From: Bacteroidales bacterium
Lineage (GTDB): Bacteria > Bacteroidota > Bacteroidia > Bacteroidales > Muribaculaceae
DNA length: 64,000 nucleotides
Direction: 5' to 3'
Assembly (NCBI GenBank): GCA_003150235.1
Contig: QAMW01000041.1
Location: 1 to 64,000, forward strand
Part shown: positions 51,413 to 60,032 of the stretch, in pieces
How the letters are laid out: every line of letters starts with the position of its first letter
Position numbering within the stretch: the first letter of the stretch is position 1
Notes under the pieces: generated by a model
What the model saw: the letters and a program-made list of their open reading frames with translations, nothing else
Told to the model about the DNA's origin: nothing
Databases searched by the model: none
Made by a program: the position numbers and the translations under genes

Positions 51413-51426
51413 GAGTATTAACTTTG
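51395..51426 (+). promoter_or_regulatory. Promoter of the DUF4143 ATPase gene
   Basis: TTTG (51395-51398), 20-bp spacer, TAACTTTG (51419-51426). The -33 part lies within the third 40-bp repeat. It also shows that the TTG codon at 51424 cannot be the start. Confidence 0.65.
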
Positions 51427-51441
51427 CAGAAAAGTAAATGC

Positions 51442-52596
51442 ATGATAACGCGACAGATTACATCCAAAATAGAGACGCTAACCTCAAAATTCCCGATTAT
51501 CACCCTTACAGGTCCAAGACAGTCGGGAAAATCCACGTTGTTACGCAAATGCTTCCCCACCTACAGATATGTGTCACTTGAAAATATAGATATCCGGAAT
51601 TTTGCAGCATCAGACCCCAATGGATTTATAAAGACCTATCCTGACCATGTGATAATCGATGAGGCGCAACTTGTCCCGGAACTATTTTCCTACCTCCAGA
51701 CTCATGTCGACACCACCGAGCGCGAAGGAATGTATTTTCTATCCGGTTCAAACAATTTCATGATGATGCAGCGCATAGGGCAATCACTCGCAGGAAGAAC
51801 AGTCCTGCTCACACTTCTTCCTTTCTCACACAGAGAGATGAAAGAAGGTGGGATTTTGCCTGCAACTACAGGTGAAGAGATATTCAAGGGAGGATACCCA
51901 AGACTATATGACAAGGACATTTCCCCTACCGACTATTACCCGAGCTACATACAGACCTATGTGGAAAGAGATATCAGGCTTCTCAAAAACATCAGCAATC
52001 TTGACAAATTCACAAGATTTGTCAAGCTGTGTGCGGGGCGCATCGGTCAGCTACTTAACTTAGCGTCGCTCGCCAACGAATGCGGAATCGCAGTATCCAC
52101 AGCAAACGAATGGCTGTCGCTGCTCGAGACAAGCTATATATGCTATGTACTCCGTCCCGACCACAACAATTTCGCAAAACGGCTCGTAAAAACGCCAAAG
52201 CTCTACTTTTACGATACAGGGCTCGCCTGTTCACTTCTGCAAATCACGTCAGCCGAGCAGCTTTCAACCCACTTTTTACGTGGAGGGCTGTTTGAAAACC
52301 TGGTTATCAACGAGTTTATCAAAAGTAGCTATAACCGTGGCGAAATTCCCGACCTCTGTTTCTGGAGAGACAGCGCGGGCACCGAGATAGACCTGATAAG
52401 CTATACTAACGGCATCCCTCACGCCTACGAAATCAAATCGGCAAGCACTTTCTCCCCCGGCTTTTTCAAAAACTTGACAAAATGGGCGAAACTAGCCGGA
52501 GTGGAGCCTGACCGGTGCAGCGTCATTTATGACGGCGACACATCTATGGCAACAACCCAAGGCGAGATAATCGGCTGGAGAACGCTTGACATCTAA
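51442..52596 (+). CDS. AAA_14/DUF4143 ATPase
   Basis: 384 aa from the ATG at 51442. P-loop TLTGPRQSGKSTLLRKCFP, Walker B VIIDEAQLVPELFSYLQ, sensor MYFLSGSNNFMMMQRIGQSLAGR, then LLPFSHREM. The C-terminal DUF4143 part has a wing-helix-like stretch (GQLLNLASLANECGIAVSTANEWLSLLETSYICYVLRP) and a nuclease-like end (FENLVINEFIKSSYN, then CFWRDSAGTEIDLI, AYEIKSA) with the E...D...ExK spacing of PD-(D/E)XK folds. The family is common, often single and variable between strains; role unproven. Three 40-bp palindromes overlap its promoter. Confidence 0.88.
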   Translation: MITRQITSKIETLTSKFPIITLTGPRQSGKSTLLRKCFPTYRYVSLENIDIRNFAASDPNGFIKTYPDHVIIDEAQLVPELFSYLQTHVDTTEREGMYFLSGSNNFMMMQRIGQSLAGRTVLLTLLPFSHREMKEGGILPATTGEEIFKGGYPRLYDKDISPTDYYPSYIQTYVERDIRLLKNISNLDKFTRFVKLCAGRIGQLLNLASLANECGIAVSTANEWLSLLETSYICYVLRPDHNNFAKRLVKTPKLYFYDTGLACSLLQITSAEQLSTHFLRGGLFENLVINEFIKSSYNRGEIPDLCFWRDSAGTEIDLISYTNGIPHAYEIKSASTFSPGFFKNLTKWAKLAGVEPDRCSVIYDGDTSMATTQGEIIGWRTLDI

Positions 52597-52610
52597 GCCT
52601 CGGATTACAG

Positions 52611-52645
52611 AAAAAGCGGATGCATCAGAAATATGATGCACCCGC
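52611..52645 (-). terminator. Terminator between convergent ATPase and rubrerythrin-fusion genes
   Basis: On the minus strand GCGGGTGCATCA / TGATGCATCCGC (one mismatch) followed by TTTTT. It ends the leftward rubrerythrin-fusion gene. Confidence 0.8.
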
Positions 52646-52679
52646 TGACTTTATATAGAAACTTGGCGATTGAAATCCA

Positions 52680-53861
52680 TCAATAATTTTCAGCGTGGAC
52701 TTCAAAATAACTCTGTGAGTGGAAGCATACGGGACAAACTTCCGGAGCCTCCGTGCCGATGCAGATATGTCCGCAGTTGCGACATTCCCAAACCGTGACA
52801 CCGCTTTTGCGGAATACTTCCTGAGCCTCGACGTTGCGTAACAATGCGCGGTAACGCTCTTCATGATGCTTTTCGATGGCGGCGACTCCGCGGAACTGCT
52901 CGGCAAGCTCATGGAAACCCTCCTCATCAGCTTCGCGGGCAAAGCGGTCATACATATCGGTCCACTCGTAGTTTTCACCATCGGCGGCATGAAGCAGATT
53001 TACAGCCGTATCCCGGCTTACGCCTCCCAATGCCTTGCACCAGAGTTCGGCATGTTCCTTTTCGTTGTCGGCGGTCTTTAGGAATAGCGCGGCAATCTGT
53101 TCGTATCCGTTTTTACGCGCCACAGAAGCGAAATATGTGTATTTGTTGCGCGCCATGCTTTCGCCCGCAAATGCTTCCTGGAGATTTTTCTCGGTCTTGG
53201 TACCGGAATATTGGTTGGTCGGATGGTCGGCGACATTATCGGTAATCTCCACCTTTTCAAAATCAGAAGCCGGATGCTTGCACACAGGGCATACAAAGTC
53301 GGCAGGCAGCTCGTCGCCGACATACTCGTATCCGCACACCTTGCAGCGCCATACTGTGTGACCCTGTTGCGATGCCTTGCTTGGTGCCGGTTTCGGTTTG
53401 ATATATTGCTGATAATAGGAATATGTAGCCGACGGCACATCGGAGAATGATTCCATTGCCGTCACCTCACCGATAAACATTATATGTGTACCCAGGTCAA
53501 CCGTACTTTTCACCTTCACACTGATATATGCGTTGGTGCCTTCGGTAATCGCCATAGTGCCGTTGGCGACACGCTTACACGCCGTGAAATCCTTGAACTT
53601 ATCAACATTGCGTCCCGACTGGAACCCGAAATGCTGAAAAAGCGAGAAAGGAGCCTTCTCGGTGATTATCGACGCCGTGAACACTTTTGACTTCTGTATC
53701 ATCTCACATGTGAGATTCAACTTGTTAATGCACAACGACACCTGGTTAGGCTCTACTGTCACCTGACCTAAGGTATTTGAAATACAACCGTTATCGCGGC
53801 CGTCGACATTTGTCGTGATTACATATAATCCATAAGGGATTTTAAACATTGGATTTTCCAT
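52680..53861 (-). CDS. Flavin reductase-rubredoxin-rubrerythrin-rubredoxin four-domain fusion
   Basis: 393 aa, cytoplasmic. Residues 1-~150: FMN-binding flavoredoxin domain (MFKIPYGLYVITTNVDGRDNG; TASIITEKAPFSLFQHFGF; FIGEVTAMESF). ~168-203: rubredoxin (WRCKVCGYEYVGDEL, VCPVCKHPASDFEKV). ~218-350: ferritin-like di-iron domain (NLQEAFAGESMARNKYTYFA; EKEHAELW; EEGFHELAEQF, IEKHHEERY). ~358-390: second rubredoxin-type centre (WECRNCGHICIGTEAPEVC). High-molecular-weight rubredoxin and rubrerythrin are usually separate partners in peroxide or oxygen defence; here NAD(P)H-flavin, iron and di-iron centres are in one chain. Own terminator; alone. Confidence 0.9.
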   Translation of the reverse strand: MENPMFKIPYGLYVITTNVDGRDNGCISNTLGQVTVEPNQVSLCINKLNLTCEMIQKSKVFTASIITEKAPFSLFQHFGFQSGRNVDKFKDFTACKRVANGTMAITEGTNAYISVKVKSTVDLGTHIMFIGEVTAMESFSDVPSATYSYYQQYIKPKPAPSKASQQGHTVWRCKVCGYEYVGDELPADFVCPVCKHPASDFEKVEITDNVADHPTNQYSGTKTEKNLQEAFAGESMARNKYTYFASVARKNGYEQIAALFLKTADNEKEHAELWCKALGGVSRDTAVNLLHAADGENYEWTDMYDRFAREADEEGFHELAEQFRGVAAIEKHHEERYRALLRNVEAQEVFRKSGVTVWECRNCGHICIGTEAPEVCPVCFHSQSYFEVHAENY

Positions 53862-54293
53862 ACAAAATCTGTTTTTTTGGTTTGAAATTACTTAAATTTT
53901 GAGCTATTAAATAAACGATTAAATTTTGAAAACATAGTGCACAATTAAGATTACTCGCTATATTATGGGCGCTCAAAACCATTCATAAGGAATAACCTAA
54001 ATATGTGGTACCCGGCAAAGGTACAATAAAATCCGAGAATTGTATTATCCTGTTAAAGCAAAACACGAGACGAGACAAAAAGTTGCATCTTTGAGATAAT
54101 CAATGCCATATTTCACAGACGCGGAGCGGAGTTCGACAGGGAATAAATCCTTTCTATATGCTTTCCACCGGCACCGTCTTAAATTATCTCAGCATGTAAT
54201 ACCAGCCATAAAGTTTCTTTCAATGATTCGCAATCGCGGTTTGTTCACTTCAATGAAAAGTTGTAACTTTGACTGAAAATAACAGCAAAGGAA
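53862..54293. other. Divergent promoter region between rubrerythrin-fusion and mutS genes
   Basis: 432 bp, no gene seen. TACCTTTG on the minus strand at 54023-54016 may start the rubrerythrin-fusion transcript, giving a ~150-nt leader. TTAAATTTTGA occurs twice (near 53892 and 53920). TGAGATAAT near 54092 and ATTATCTCA near 54185 form a 9-bp inverted pair ~85 bp apart. The mutS promoter is at the right end. Confidence 0.55.
54240..54271 (+). promoter_or_regulatory. mutS promoter
   Basis: TTTG (54240-54243), 20-bp spacer, TAACTTTG (54264-54271), 22 bp before the ATG: a textbook Bacteroidetes promoter. Confidence 0.7.
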
Positions 54294-56912
54294 ATGGCTA
54301 AAAAAATCGTGGAAACCCCGTTAATGAAGCAGTATGTCGAGATGAAAGGCAAGCATCCCGACGCAATATTATTGTTTCGCGTCGGCGACTTCTACGAGAC
54401 ATTTTCCGACGATGCCATCATCACCTCCGAGATACTCGGCATCACGCTCACGCGCCGTGCCAACGGCGTGTCGCAGTATGTCGAACTTGCCGGGTTCCCT
54501 CACCATGCGCTTGATTCCTATCTCCCGAAGCTGGTAAGAGCGGGCAAGCGCGTGGCTATATGCGAGCAGCTCGAGGACCCGAAACTCACAAAAAAACTGG
54601 TAAAGCGCGGCATCACCGAGCTTGTCACGCCGGGAGTGTCAATCAACGACACGGTGCTAAACCATCGCGAAAACAACTTCCTGTCGGCACTCCATTTCAC
54701 CCGCAACGGCACTGTCGGAGTGGCGTTTCTCGACATCTCGACCGGCGAGTTTCTCACCGCCGAGGGCAACGCCGACTATATTGACAAGCTGCTCAACAAC
54801 TTCGCCCCGAAAGAGGTGTTGGTCGAGCGCGGCAACCGCAAGCTCCTCGAAGAGACGTTCAACAACCGATATCTTGCCTTTGAGCTTGACGACTGGATAT
54901 TTACCGAAGAAGCGGCGCTCGACCGCCTGCTTAAACAATTCGAGACCCGCAACCTCAAAGGCTTCGGCATCCACTCCATGCATGCGGCGATAGTAGCCTC
55001 CGGGGCTGTGCTTCACTATCTCGACATAACCAAACACAGCCAGATAAGCCATATCACCAAGCTGCGCCGCATCGAGGAAGACTCCTACGTAAGGCTCGAC
55101 AAATTCACAGTGCGCAATCTTGAGCTTATCGACAGCATGGGCGAAGAGGGCAAGAGCCTGCTCGGTGTAATCGACCGCACGATTAGCCCTATGGGGGCGC
55201 GTCTGCTGCGACGCTGGCTTCTTTTCCCGTTGAAAGATGTAGCGGCAATCAACCGGCGCCTCGACGTGGTGGAATATTTTTTCCGCCATCCCGACGACCG
55301 CGAGGAGCTGAAAGGCTATCTTGAACAGACAGGCGACCTTGAGCGCATAATCTCTAAGGTAGCGGTAGGTCGCGTGACACCGCGTGAAGTGGTACAGCTG
55401 AAAAATGCGCTTACCGCCATTGAACCGATAAAAACGCTTTGCTGCAACAGTGACCTCGATGCCCTCCGCACTATCGGCGAACAGCTCAATCCCTGTACGC
55501 TTATACGCGACCGCATAGCCCGCGAAATTGTGGATGACGCGCCGATAGCCGTCAACCGCGGCTCGGTGATACGTCCCGGTGTCGACGCGGAGCTTGACGA
55601 ACTGCGCGAAATCGCTTTTCAGGGCAAGGATTATCTGCTGAAAGTGCAGCAGAGAGAGGTACAGGCTACCGGCATATCGAGCCTTAAGATAGGATACAAT
55701 AATGTGTTCGGCTACTATATCGAGGTGACGAACGCCCACAAGTCGAAAGTGCCGCAAGACTGGATACGCAAGCAGACACTTGTCAACGCCGAGCGTTATA
55801 TCACCCAGGAGCTGAAGGAGTATGAGGAAAAGATACTCGGCGCACAGGAAAAGATAGCCATCATCGAGACACGCCTCTACAACGAGCTTATAGCCGGACT
55901 CACCGAATATATCCCTGCGATACAGCTCGACGCGACACTCGTGGCGCGCCTTGACGTGCTTGCCGCCTTCACCCGTGTGGCGATGGAAAACCATTACAAC
56001 CGCCCGGTGGTCGACGACTCGCTCAACATAGATATCGAGGAGGGACGCCACCCCGTGATAGAGCGTCAGCTTCCTCCGGGAGAGCCTTATATCACCAACA
56101 GTGTGCATCTGAGCAATACAGGCACACAGATTATGATGATTACCGGTCCCAACATGTCGGGTAAATCGGCACTTCTCCGCCAGACGGCGCTAAATGTGAT
56201 ACTCGCCCAGATAGGCAGCTTCGTAGCTGCCGACAGCGCCCGCATTGGCGTGGTCGACAAGGTGTTTACGCGTGTCGGCGCAAGCGACAATATCTCGCTC
56301 GGCGAATCCACATTCATGGTCGAGATGAACGAGGCGGCATCCATCCTCAACAACATGAGCGAGCGTAGCCTTATCCTCTTTGACGAGCTGGGGCGCGGCA
56401 CATCGACCTACGACGGCATCTCTATAGCGTGGGCCATCGTCGAGCATATCCACGAGCACGGGTCAATGCACCCCAAGACACTCTTCGCCACCCACTACCA
56501 TGAGCTTAACGAGATGGAGGCGAGCTTCAAGAGGGTGGTCAATTTCAATGTGTCGGTAAAAGAAATCAACGGCAAGGTGGTGTTTCTGCGCAAACTGGCG
56601 CGCGGAGGCAGCGAACATAGCTTTGGTATACATGTAGCGAAACTTGCCGGTATGCCGCAGTCAATCGTGCATCGCGCCGACGAGGTGCTTGCCCACCTTG
56701 AAAGCAACAACCGCCAGGAGAGCATCGGCAAAGACCTCTCGACAGTTGCCGGTGAACGCGCAGGCGTACAGCTGTCGTTTTTCCAGCTCGACGACCCTGT
56801 GCTCACTCAGATCCGCGATGAAATCATCAACATCGACATCAACAACCTTACCCCGATGGCGGCGCTCAACAAGCTCAACGACATACGCGCCATCATCACC
56901 GGAAAAGCATAA
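54294..56912 (+). CDS. mutS: DNA mismatch repair protein MutS
   Basis: 872 aa. The mismatch-reading Phe-x-Glu is in FRVGDFYETF (F33, E35). Connector, core and clamp regions follow in normal order; ATPase Walker A GPNMSGKSALLRQTA (~617-630), DNISLGESTFMVEM, Walker B LILFDELGRGTSTYDG and THYHELNEME. It recognises mispairs and starts repair with MutL. Full length; monocistronic with its own promoter. Confidence 0.98.
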   Translation: MAKKIVETPLMKQYVEMKGKHPDAILLFRVGDFYETFSDDAIITSEILGITLTRRANGVSQYVELAGFPHHALDSYLPKLVRAGKRVAICEQLEDPKLTKKLVKRGITELVTPGVSINDTVLNHRENNFLSALHFTRNGTVGVAFLDISTGEFLTAEGNADYIDKLLNNFAPKEVLVERGNRKLLEETFNNRYLAFELDDWIFTEEAALDRLLKQFETRNLKGFGIHSMHAAIVASGAVLHYLDITKHSQISHITKLRRIEEDSYVRLDKFTVRNLELIDSMGEEGKSLLGVIDRTISPMGARLLRRWLLFPLKDVAAINRRLDVVEYFFRHPDDREELKGYLEQTGDLERIISKVAVGRVTPREVVQLKNALTAIEPIKTLCCNSDLDALRTIGEQLNPCTLIRDRIAREIVDDAPIAVNRGSVIRPGVDAELDELREIAFQGKDYLLKVQQREVQATGISSLKIGYNNVFGYYIEVTNAHKSKVPQDWIRKQTLVNAERYITQELKEYEEKILGAQEKIAIIETRLYNELIAGLTEYIPAIQLDATLVARLDVLAAFTRVAMENHYNRPVVDDSLNIDIEEGRHPVIERQLPPGEPYITNSVHLSNTGTQIMMITGPNMSGKSALLRQTALNVILAQIGSFVAADSARIGVVDKVFTRVGASDNISLGESTFMVEMNEAASILNNMSERSLILFDELGRGTSTYDGISIAWAIVEHIHEHGSMHPKTLFATHYHELNEMEASFKRVVNFNVSVKEINGKVVFLRKLARGGSEHSFGIHVAKLAGMPQSIVHRADEVLAHLESNNRQESIGKDLSTVAGERAGVQLSFFQLDDPVLTQIRDEIINIDINNLTPMAALNKLNDIRAIITGKA

Positions 56913-57055
56913 ATGAAGCATTGACGTGCCACATGGATTATGCAACCGATAAATCCTCCATATAGTTATACGCATACACCTGTCCGTTTCTATACCATAC
57001 TAAGATTCCGGAAATCCCCCGTCGCTTGGCATAGAAAAACTGATGTAGAATTTTA

Positions 57056-57649
57056 TCAGTTAACCAAGCCTTTACCATATAGTCCTATAAGGGTGTCAAA
57101 ACGATAATTGCTGCAGTTGCGGATTATGCGTATAATGTACCCCACATTGGACCCGGTGTTTCTATTTGAAGCGGCATACTCATCAAACGCCTTCCGATTC
57201 CATGACAATATTATGGGATGTAAATCTTTATCTACTACACTTCCCCGATGGCGCAGCTTGTCCATGTCGGTAACATAATATCCGTTGATGTCAATATTAT
57301 CTTTGCGCCCGTATTCGGATACAATATACGCTTTCCCGTTGTGTCGCCATACAGTAATTGCAGCCGAATCCCCATCATTCGGCATGTCAAAAGTGATATA
57401 TAGAGTGTCAGGGCAAATATCGGAATCCATCCTGGCAAGTACTGTGGTATGAGTAATAGTCTTGTAAGCGCGGGTAAGTGGCGGTTCGATTTTTCCGATT
57501 GGAATAGGCTTCATATCAAATTCCCTGACAAAAACCTCCTTTACGATTTCCTTAAGCGGCGGCACGGCTCCCTTTGCTCGACGCTGCGCGTCGACACACA
57601 CCGGCATCATCGCTGCCATCACTAAAATCAAAACCAATAATCGCTTCAT
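57056..57649 (-). CDS. Secreted hypothetical protein, 197 aa
   Basis: Signal peptide (LLVLILVMAAMMPVCVDA), then a beta-rich domain of ~175 residues with no family recognised. Stretches such as TITHTTVLARMDSDICPDTLYITFDM and GKAYIVSEYGRKDNIDINGYYVTDMDKLRHRG suggest a small periplasmic or lipoprotein-like sandwich domain. It lies 20 bp downstream of a membrane-protein gene, likely same transcript. Similar unnamed proteins are expected in Bacteroidales only. Confidence 0.7.
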   Translation of the reverse strand: MKRLLVLILVMAAMMPVCVDAQRRAKGAVPPLKEIVKEVFVREFDMKPIPIGKIEPPLTRAYKTITHTTVLARMDSDICPDTLYITFDMPNDGDSAAITVWRHNGKAYIVSEYGRKDNIDINGYYVTDMDKLRHRGSVVDKDLHPIILSWNRKAFDEYAASNRNTGSNVGYIIRIIRNCSNYRFDTLIGLYGKGLVN

Positions 57650-57669
57650 ATCAAGATTTTTAAATCAGT

Positions 57670-58053
57670 TTATTCGGCAGTAAGTGCGAGATAGGGCCAC
57701 GGTCCGACAGCAAAGATTACTGTAATCACGACTATGGATATTGTCCAGATTTTATATTTAGGTCTACGGAATTTGTCATGTTGGGACAAAATAACCTTGT
57801 ATCTCCTTTTCCATAATAAATATATCGCCAGGCATAATGTTAAACCAAGAGATACTATAGTATATGTGTCAAAAGGTGCATTTGTTAAGGAGTGGAGAAT
57901 TATATTATACCTTATAAACACAATACCGAATGCCCAAAAATAGAACATTAGACCCATTATAGCTAAATGAAGAAAGATGTTCCAACTTCCGCCCCATATC
58001 CTGTATTCGTACCAATAAATCCAATAATTAATTCCGTCAAAAATATCTTTCAT
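57670..58053 (-). CDS. Small membrane protein with three predicted helices, unknown
   Basis: 127 aa. Trp/Tyr-rich start (FDGINYWIYWYEYRIWGGSW), then membrane segments at ~25-48 (IFLHLAIMGLMFYFWAFGIVF), ~62-82 (IVSLGLTLCLAIYLLW) and ~102-122 (IWTISIVVITVIFAVGPWPY). No family recognised. Its base composition is more A/T-rich than the neighbouring mutS, consistent with recent or relaxed sequence. Leads the two-gene group with the secreted protein. Confidence 0.65.
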   Translation of the reverse strand: MKDIFDGINYWIYWYEYRIWGGSWNIFLHLAIMGLMFYFWAFGIVFIRYNIILHSLTNAPFDTYTIVSLGLTLCLAIYLLWKRRYKVILSQHDKFRRPKYKIWTISIVVITVIFAVGPWPYLALTAE

Positions 58054-58226
58054 GATTGCGAATTTTAGTAGCGTTTATTGATGCAGCCGGTAATATGGCA
58101 GGGAGAGGCGTTTTCATGATGTGATGACTGGTTTTTCACAAATATAGCGATTGAGATGCCGGATTGCAAGTTTTTTGCAGGAAATTTTGGGAAATTTCTT
58201 TGAGTGAGGTGATTGGAAGAGGAATT

Positions 58227-58518
58227 GTTGCCCGCAGGGCATCATCTGAATTTAGCCGGGGCGTTGAGCGAAGCGAAACCCCCGGAAATAGATGCAAAGT
58301 CAGATGTTTCCGTAGGAATCATCTTGGTGCACGGTTGATGATTCCCTGTCGGGAAACGATATGGGGGAGATTCCGCAGTCCGGGGGTATCGCTGCGCTCA
58401 ACCCCCGGCTAAACACGGATGATGCCCTATCGGGCAACGATTTCGCGCCAAGAGGCAGCGTGGGCGAACCTCCAGATGCAGCGCGGGCGCCCTTCCGGAC
58501 GCCCCTACAGCTACGCGG
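58227..58518. repeat. Nested-palindrome repeat family A, copy 3
   Basis: Same blocks as the tandem copies at 3.3 kb: GTTGCCCGCAGGGCATCATC / GATGATGCCCTATCGGGCAAC as outer arms, TAGCCGGGGCGTTGAGCG / CGCTCAACCCCCGGCTAA as middle arms and GTTTCCGTAGGAATCATC / GATGATTCCCTGTCGGGAAAC as inner arms. It ends in the CGCCCCTACAGCTACGCGG edge motif. The arms pair across the whole unit. Confidence 0.78.
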
Positions 58519-58616
58519 TTTTTTATTGGATGGAGCGGATGCTCCGGGGAGCATCCCTACCCTTGGACAAACACCCTAAACTTCTATTGCTGCTGTCATC
58601 TGTATCTAAGCCATCT

Positions 58617-58656
58617 GAAAACTGACAACTGACGACTGAAAACTGACGACTGACAA
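58617..58656. repeat. Tandem CTGACAACTGACGACTGA tract, left arm
   Basis: Short tandem of ACTGACAACTG/ACTGACGACTGAAA variants directly after the stop codon of the hydrolase gene (minus strand). Its inverse is directly after the stop of the DUF486 gene at 59876. Confidence 0.65.
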
Positions 58657-59376
58657 CTACAAAGTTATTGACTCGCCGGGGGTTGCGAGGCAATGGCAGG
58701 AAGTAGCGTCGGCAGGCACGTAAAGAGCGAAGTCACACGCCTCGGAGTGCTCGCCCTGGAAGTGCATCGGGAAGAAATCCTTCACCTTGATTTCTTCAAG
58801 GAATATGGTAGCGCCACGTGCAAAATCAGAGCCTTGGCGCGGGTCAACCGGGAACATGGCGATATCGATTGCCGGATATTCGCTCTTGATGCGATTGACA
58901 ATCACCTTAAAATCATTTTCAGCCTTCTGCACCTCGCGCTCGGTAGAGCTGTCTTTCCAATGCCAGTCGTTGAGGTCGCCGGCATGGAATATGGTAGTGC
59001 CGTCGGCAGTAGTCACCATAAAACTGATGCCCTCGTCGGTCGATCCGAATGCCTTTACCTTGATACCGCCGGGCAAATCCTCCAGCACATCGCCCTTGCT
59101 CATTGCTGCAACGCTCACGCCCTTGTGGAGCTGTTGGATGACGATATCGTTGGAAAGCACGTAGACACGCTCATGATTCTGCGCCAGATTAAATATCATG
59201 GAGTTGTAATGGTCGGGATGGCGATGGCTTGCGAAGAATACCACCGGCAACTCCTTATTGTGGTCAAGAAGCTTTTCAAGAGAGTGTGACGGGTCACGGA
59301 AATAGTCAAATACGAGAATCGCCTGCGGGGTCGTTAGCGCAAATCCGCTATGGTCGAGATAAGTTACTTTAGTCAT
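58657..59376 (-). CDS. Metallo-beta-lactamase-fold hydrolase
   Basis: 239 aa, cytoplasmic. MBL core: VTYLDHSGFALTTPQAILVFDY, metal motif SHRHPDHYNS (HxHxDH), third ligand region TIFHAGDLNDWHW and the final His in FFPMHFQGEHSEA. It resembles UPF0173/UlaG-like members in order and length. Substrate unknown. It stands alone, diverging from the DUF486 gene. Confidence 0.85.
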   Translation of the reverse strand: MTKVTYLDHSGFALTTPQAILVFDYFRDPSHSLEKLLDHNKELPVVFFASHRHPDHYNSMIFNLAQNHERVYVLSNDIVIQQLHKGVSVAAMSKGDVLEDLPGGIKVKAFGSTDEGISFMVTTADGTTIFHAGDLNDWHWKDSSTEREVQKAENDFKVIVNRIKSEYPAIDIAMFPVDPRQGSDFARGATIFLEEIKVKDFFPMHFQGEHSEACDFALYVPADATSCHCLATPGESITL

Positions 59377-59446
59377 AATATATCGTGTTTATTTAGGTTC
59401 ATAGTCCGAAATATATAACACTTGCCCTCCGCAGGGGGTTCACCGC

Positions 59447-59477
59447 TTGTAAATCACAGGCGATAATGGTAACTTTG
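59447..59477 (+). promoter_or_regulatory. Promoter of the DUF486 gene
   Basis: TTG (59447-59449), 20-bp spacer, TAACTTTG (59470-59477), 27 bp before the ATG. Confidence 0.65.
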
Positions 59478-59503
59478 CACGTCAAAACAAAATCATCACC
59501 ACT

Positions 59504-59875
59504 ATGAACGGCTGGCTCACTATAGGACTACTTGTAATATCCAATATCTTCATGACATTTGCCTGGTACGGGCATCTCAAATTGCAGCAGATGAAAATCA
59601 TCACCTCCAACACCCCGCTCTACGTGGTTATACTAATCTCGTGGGTGATAGCTCTCGCCGAATATTCATGTCAGGTGCCTGCCAACCGCATGGGATATAT
59701 CGGCAACGGCGGTGCGTTCTCGCTCATGCAGCTGAAGGTGATACAGGAGGCAATCACACTCATAGTGTTTACTCTGTTCACGGTGGTGTTTTTCAACGGA
59801 GAGTCGCTTCATTGGAATCATTTCGCGGCATTTGTGTGCCTCATCCTCGCCGTCTATTTTGTGTTCATGAAGTAG
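59504..59875 (+). CDS. DUF486-family small membrane protein (DMT-like)
   Basis: 123 aa, four predicted helices: LTIGLLVISNIFMTFAWYGH, TPLYVVILISWVIALAEYSC, VIQEAITLIVFTLFTVVFF and HFAAFVCLILAVYFVFM. YGHLK, PANRMGY and LKVIQE are conserved in DUF486, a family distantly related to small drug/metabolite transporters. Function unproven. Own promoter. Confidence 0.9.
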   Translation: MNGWLTIGLLVISNIFMTFAWYGHLKLQQMKIITSNTPLYVVILISWVIALAEYSCQVPANRMGYIGNGGAFSLMQLKVIQEAITLIVFTLFTVVFFNGESLHWNHFAAFVCLILAVYFVFMK

Positions 59876-59930
59876 AGTTGTCAGTGTTCAGTTGTCAGTG
59901 TTCAGATTTCAGTCGTCAGAAGGGTCGTTA
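59876..59930. repeat. Tandem GTTGTCAGTGTTCA tract, right arm
   Basis: GTTGTCAGTGTTCA is repeated just after the DUF486 stop, then CAGTCGTCAGAAGG and several (G)ACCTTA(A)G-type short repeats. It is the inverse of the tract at 58617. Confidence 0.6.
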
Positions 59931-59977
59931 GAGACCTTAGAGACTTTAACGACCTTAAGGTCACGGGCATAAATGAA

Positions 59978-60007
59978 GGGGCTGCACCGAATACCGGTAC
60001 AGCCCCG
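59978..60007 (-). terminator. Terminator hairpin of the GH3 gene
   Basis: GGGGCTGCACCG / CGGTACAGCCCC stem (one mismatch); on the minus strand it is followed by TTCATTTAT. Lies 25 bp after the GH3 stop. Confidence 0.65.
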
Positions 60008-60032
60008 CTTAATAGAAATGTGGGTTATGTAA

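Larger units (their letters stand above)
58054..58656. other. Intergenic region with repeat family A copy 3
   Basis: About 600 bp with no gene. The ~170 bp next to the membrane-protein gene are plain leader; the palindromic repeat covers 58227-58518; then a short unique stretch (with GGAGCGGATGCTCCGGGGAGC palindromes around 58533) and a tandem CTGACAACTGACGACTGA tract to the stop codon of the hydrolase gene. Confidence 0.65.

Noticed and set aside
54657..56108. Long leftward open frame (483 aa) inside mutS
   Set aside because: Antisense shadow of a well-conserved gene; composition (many His, Tyr, Val) and lack of start signals are not protein-like.
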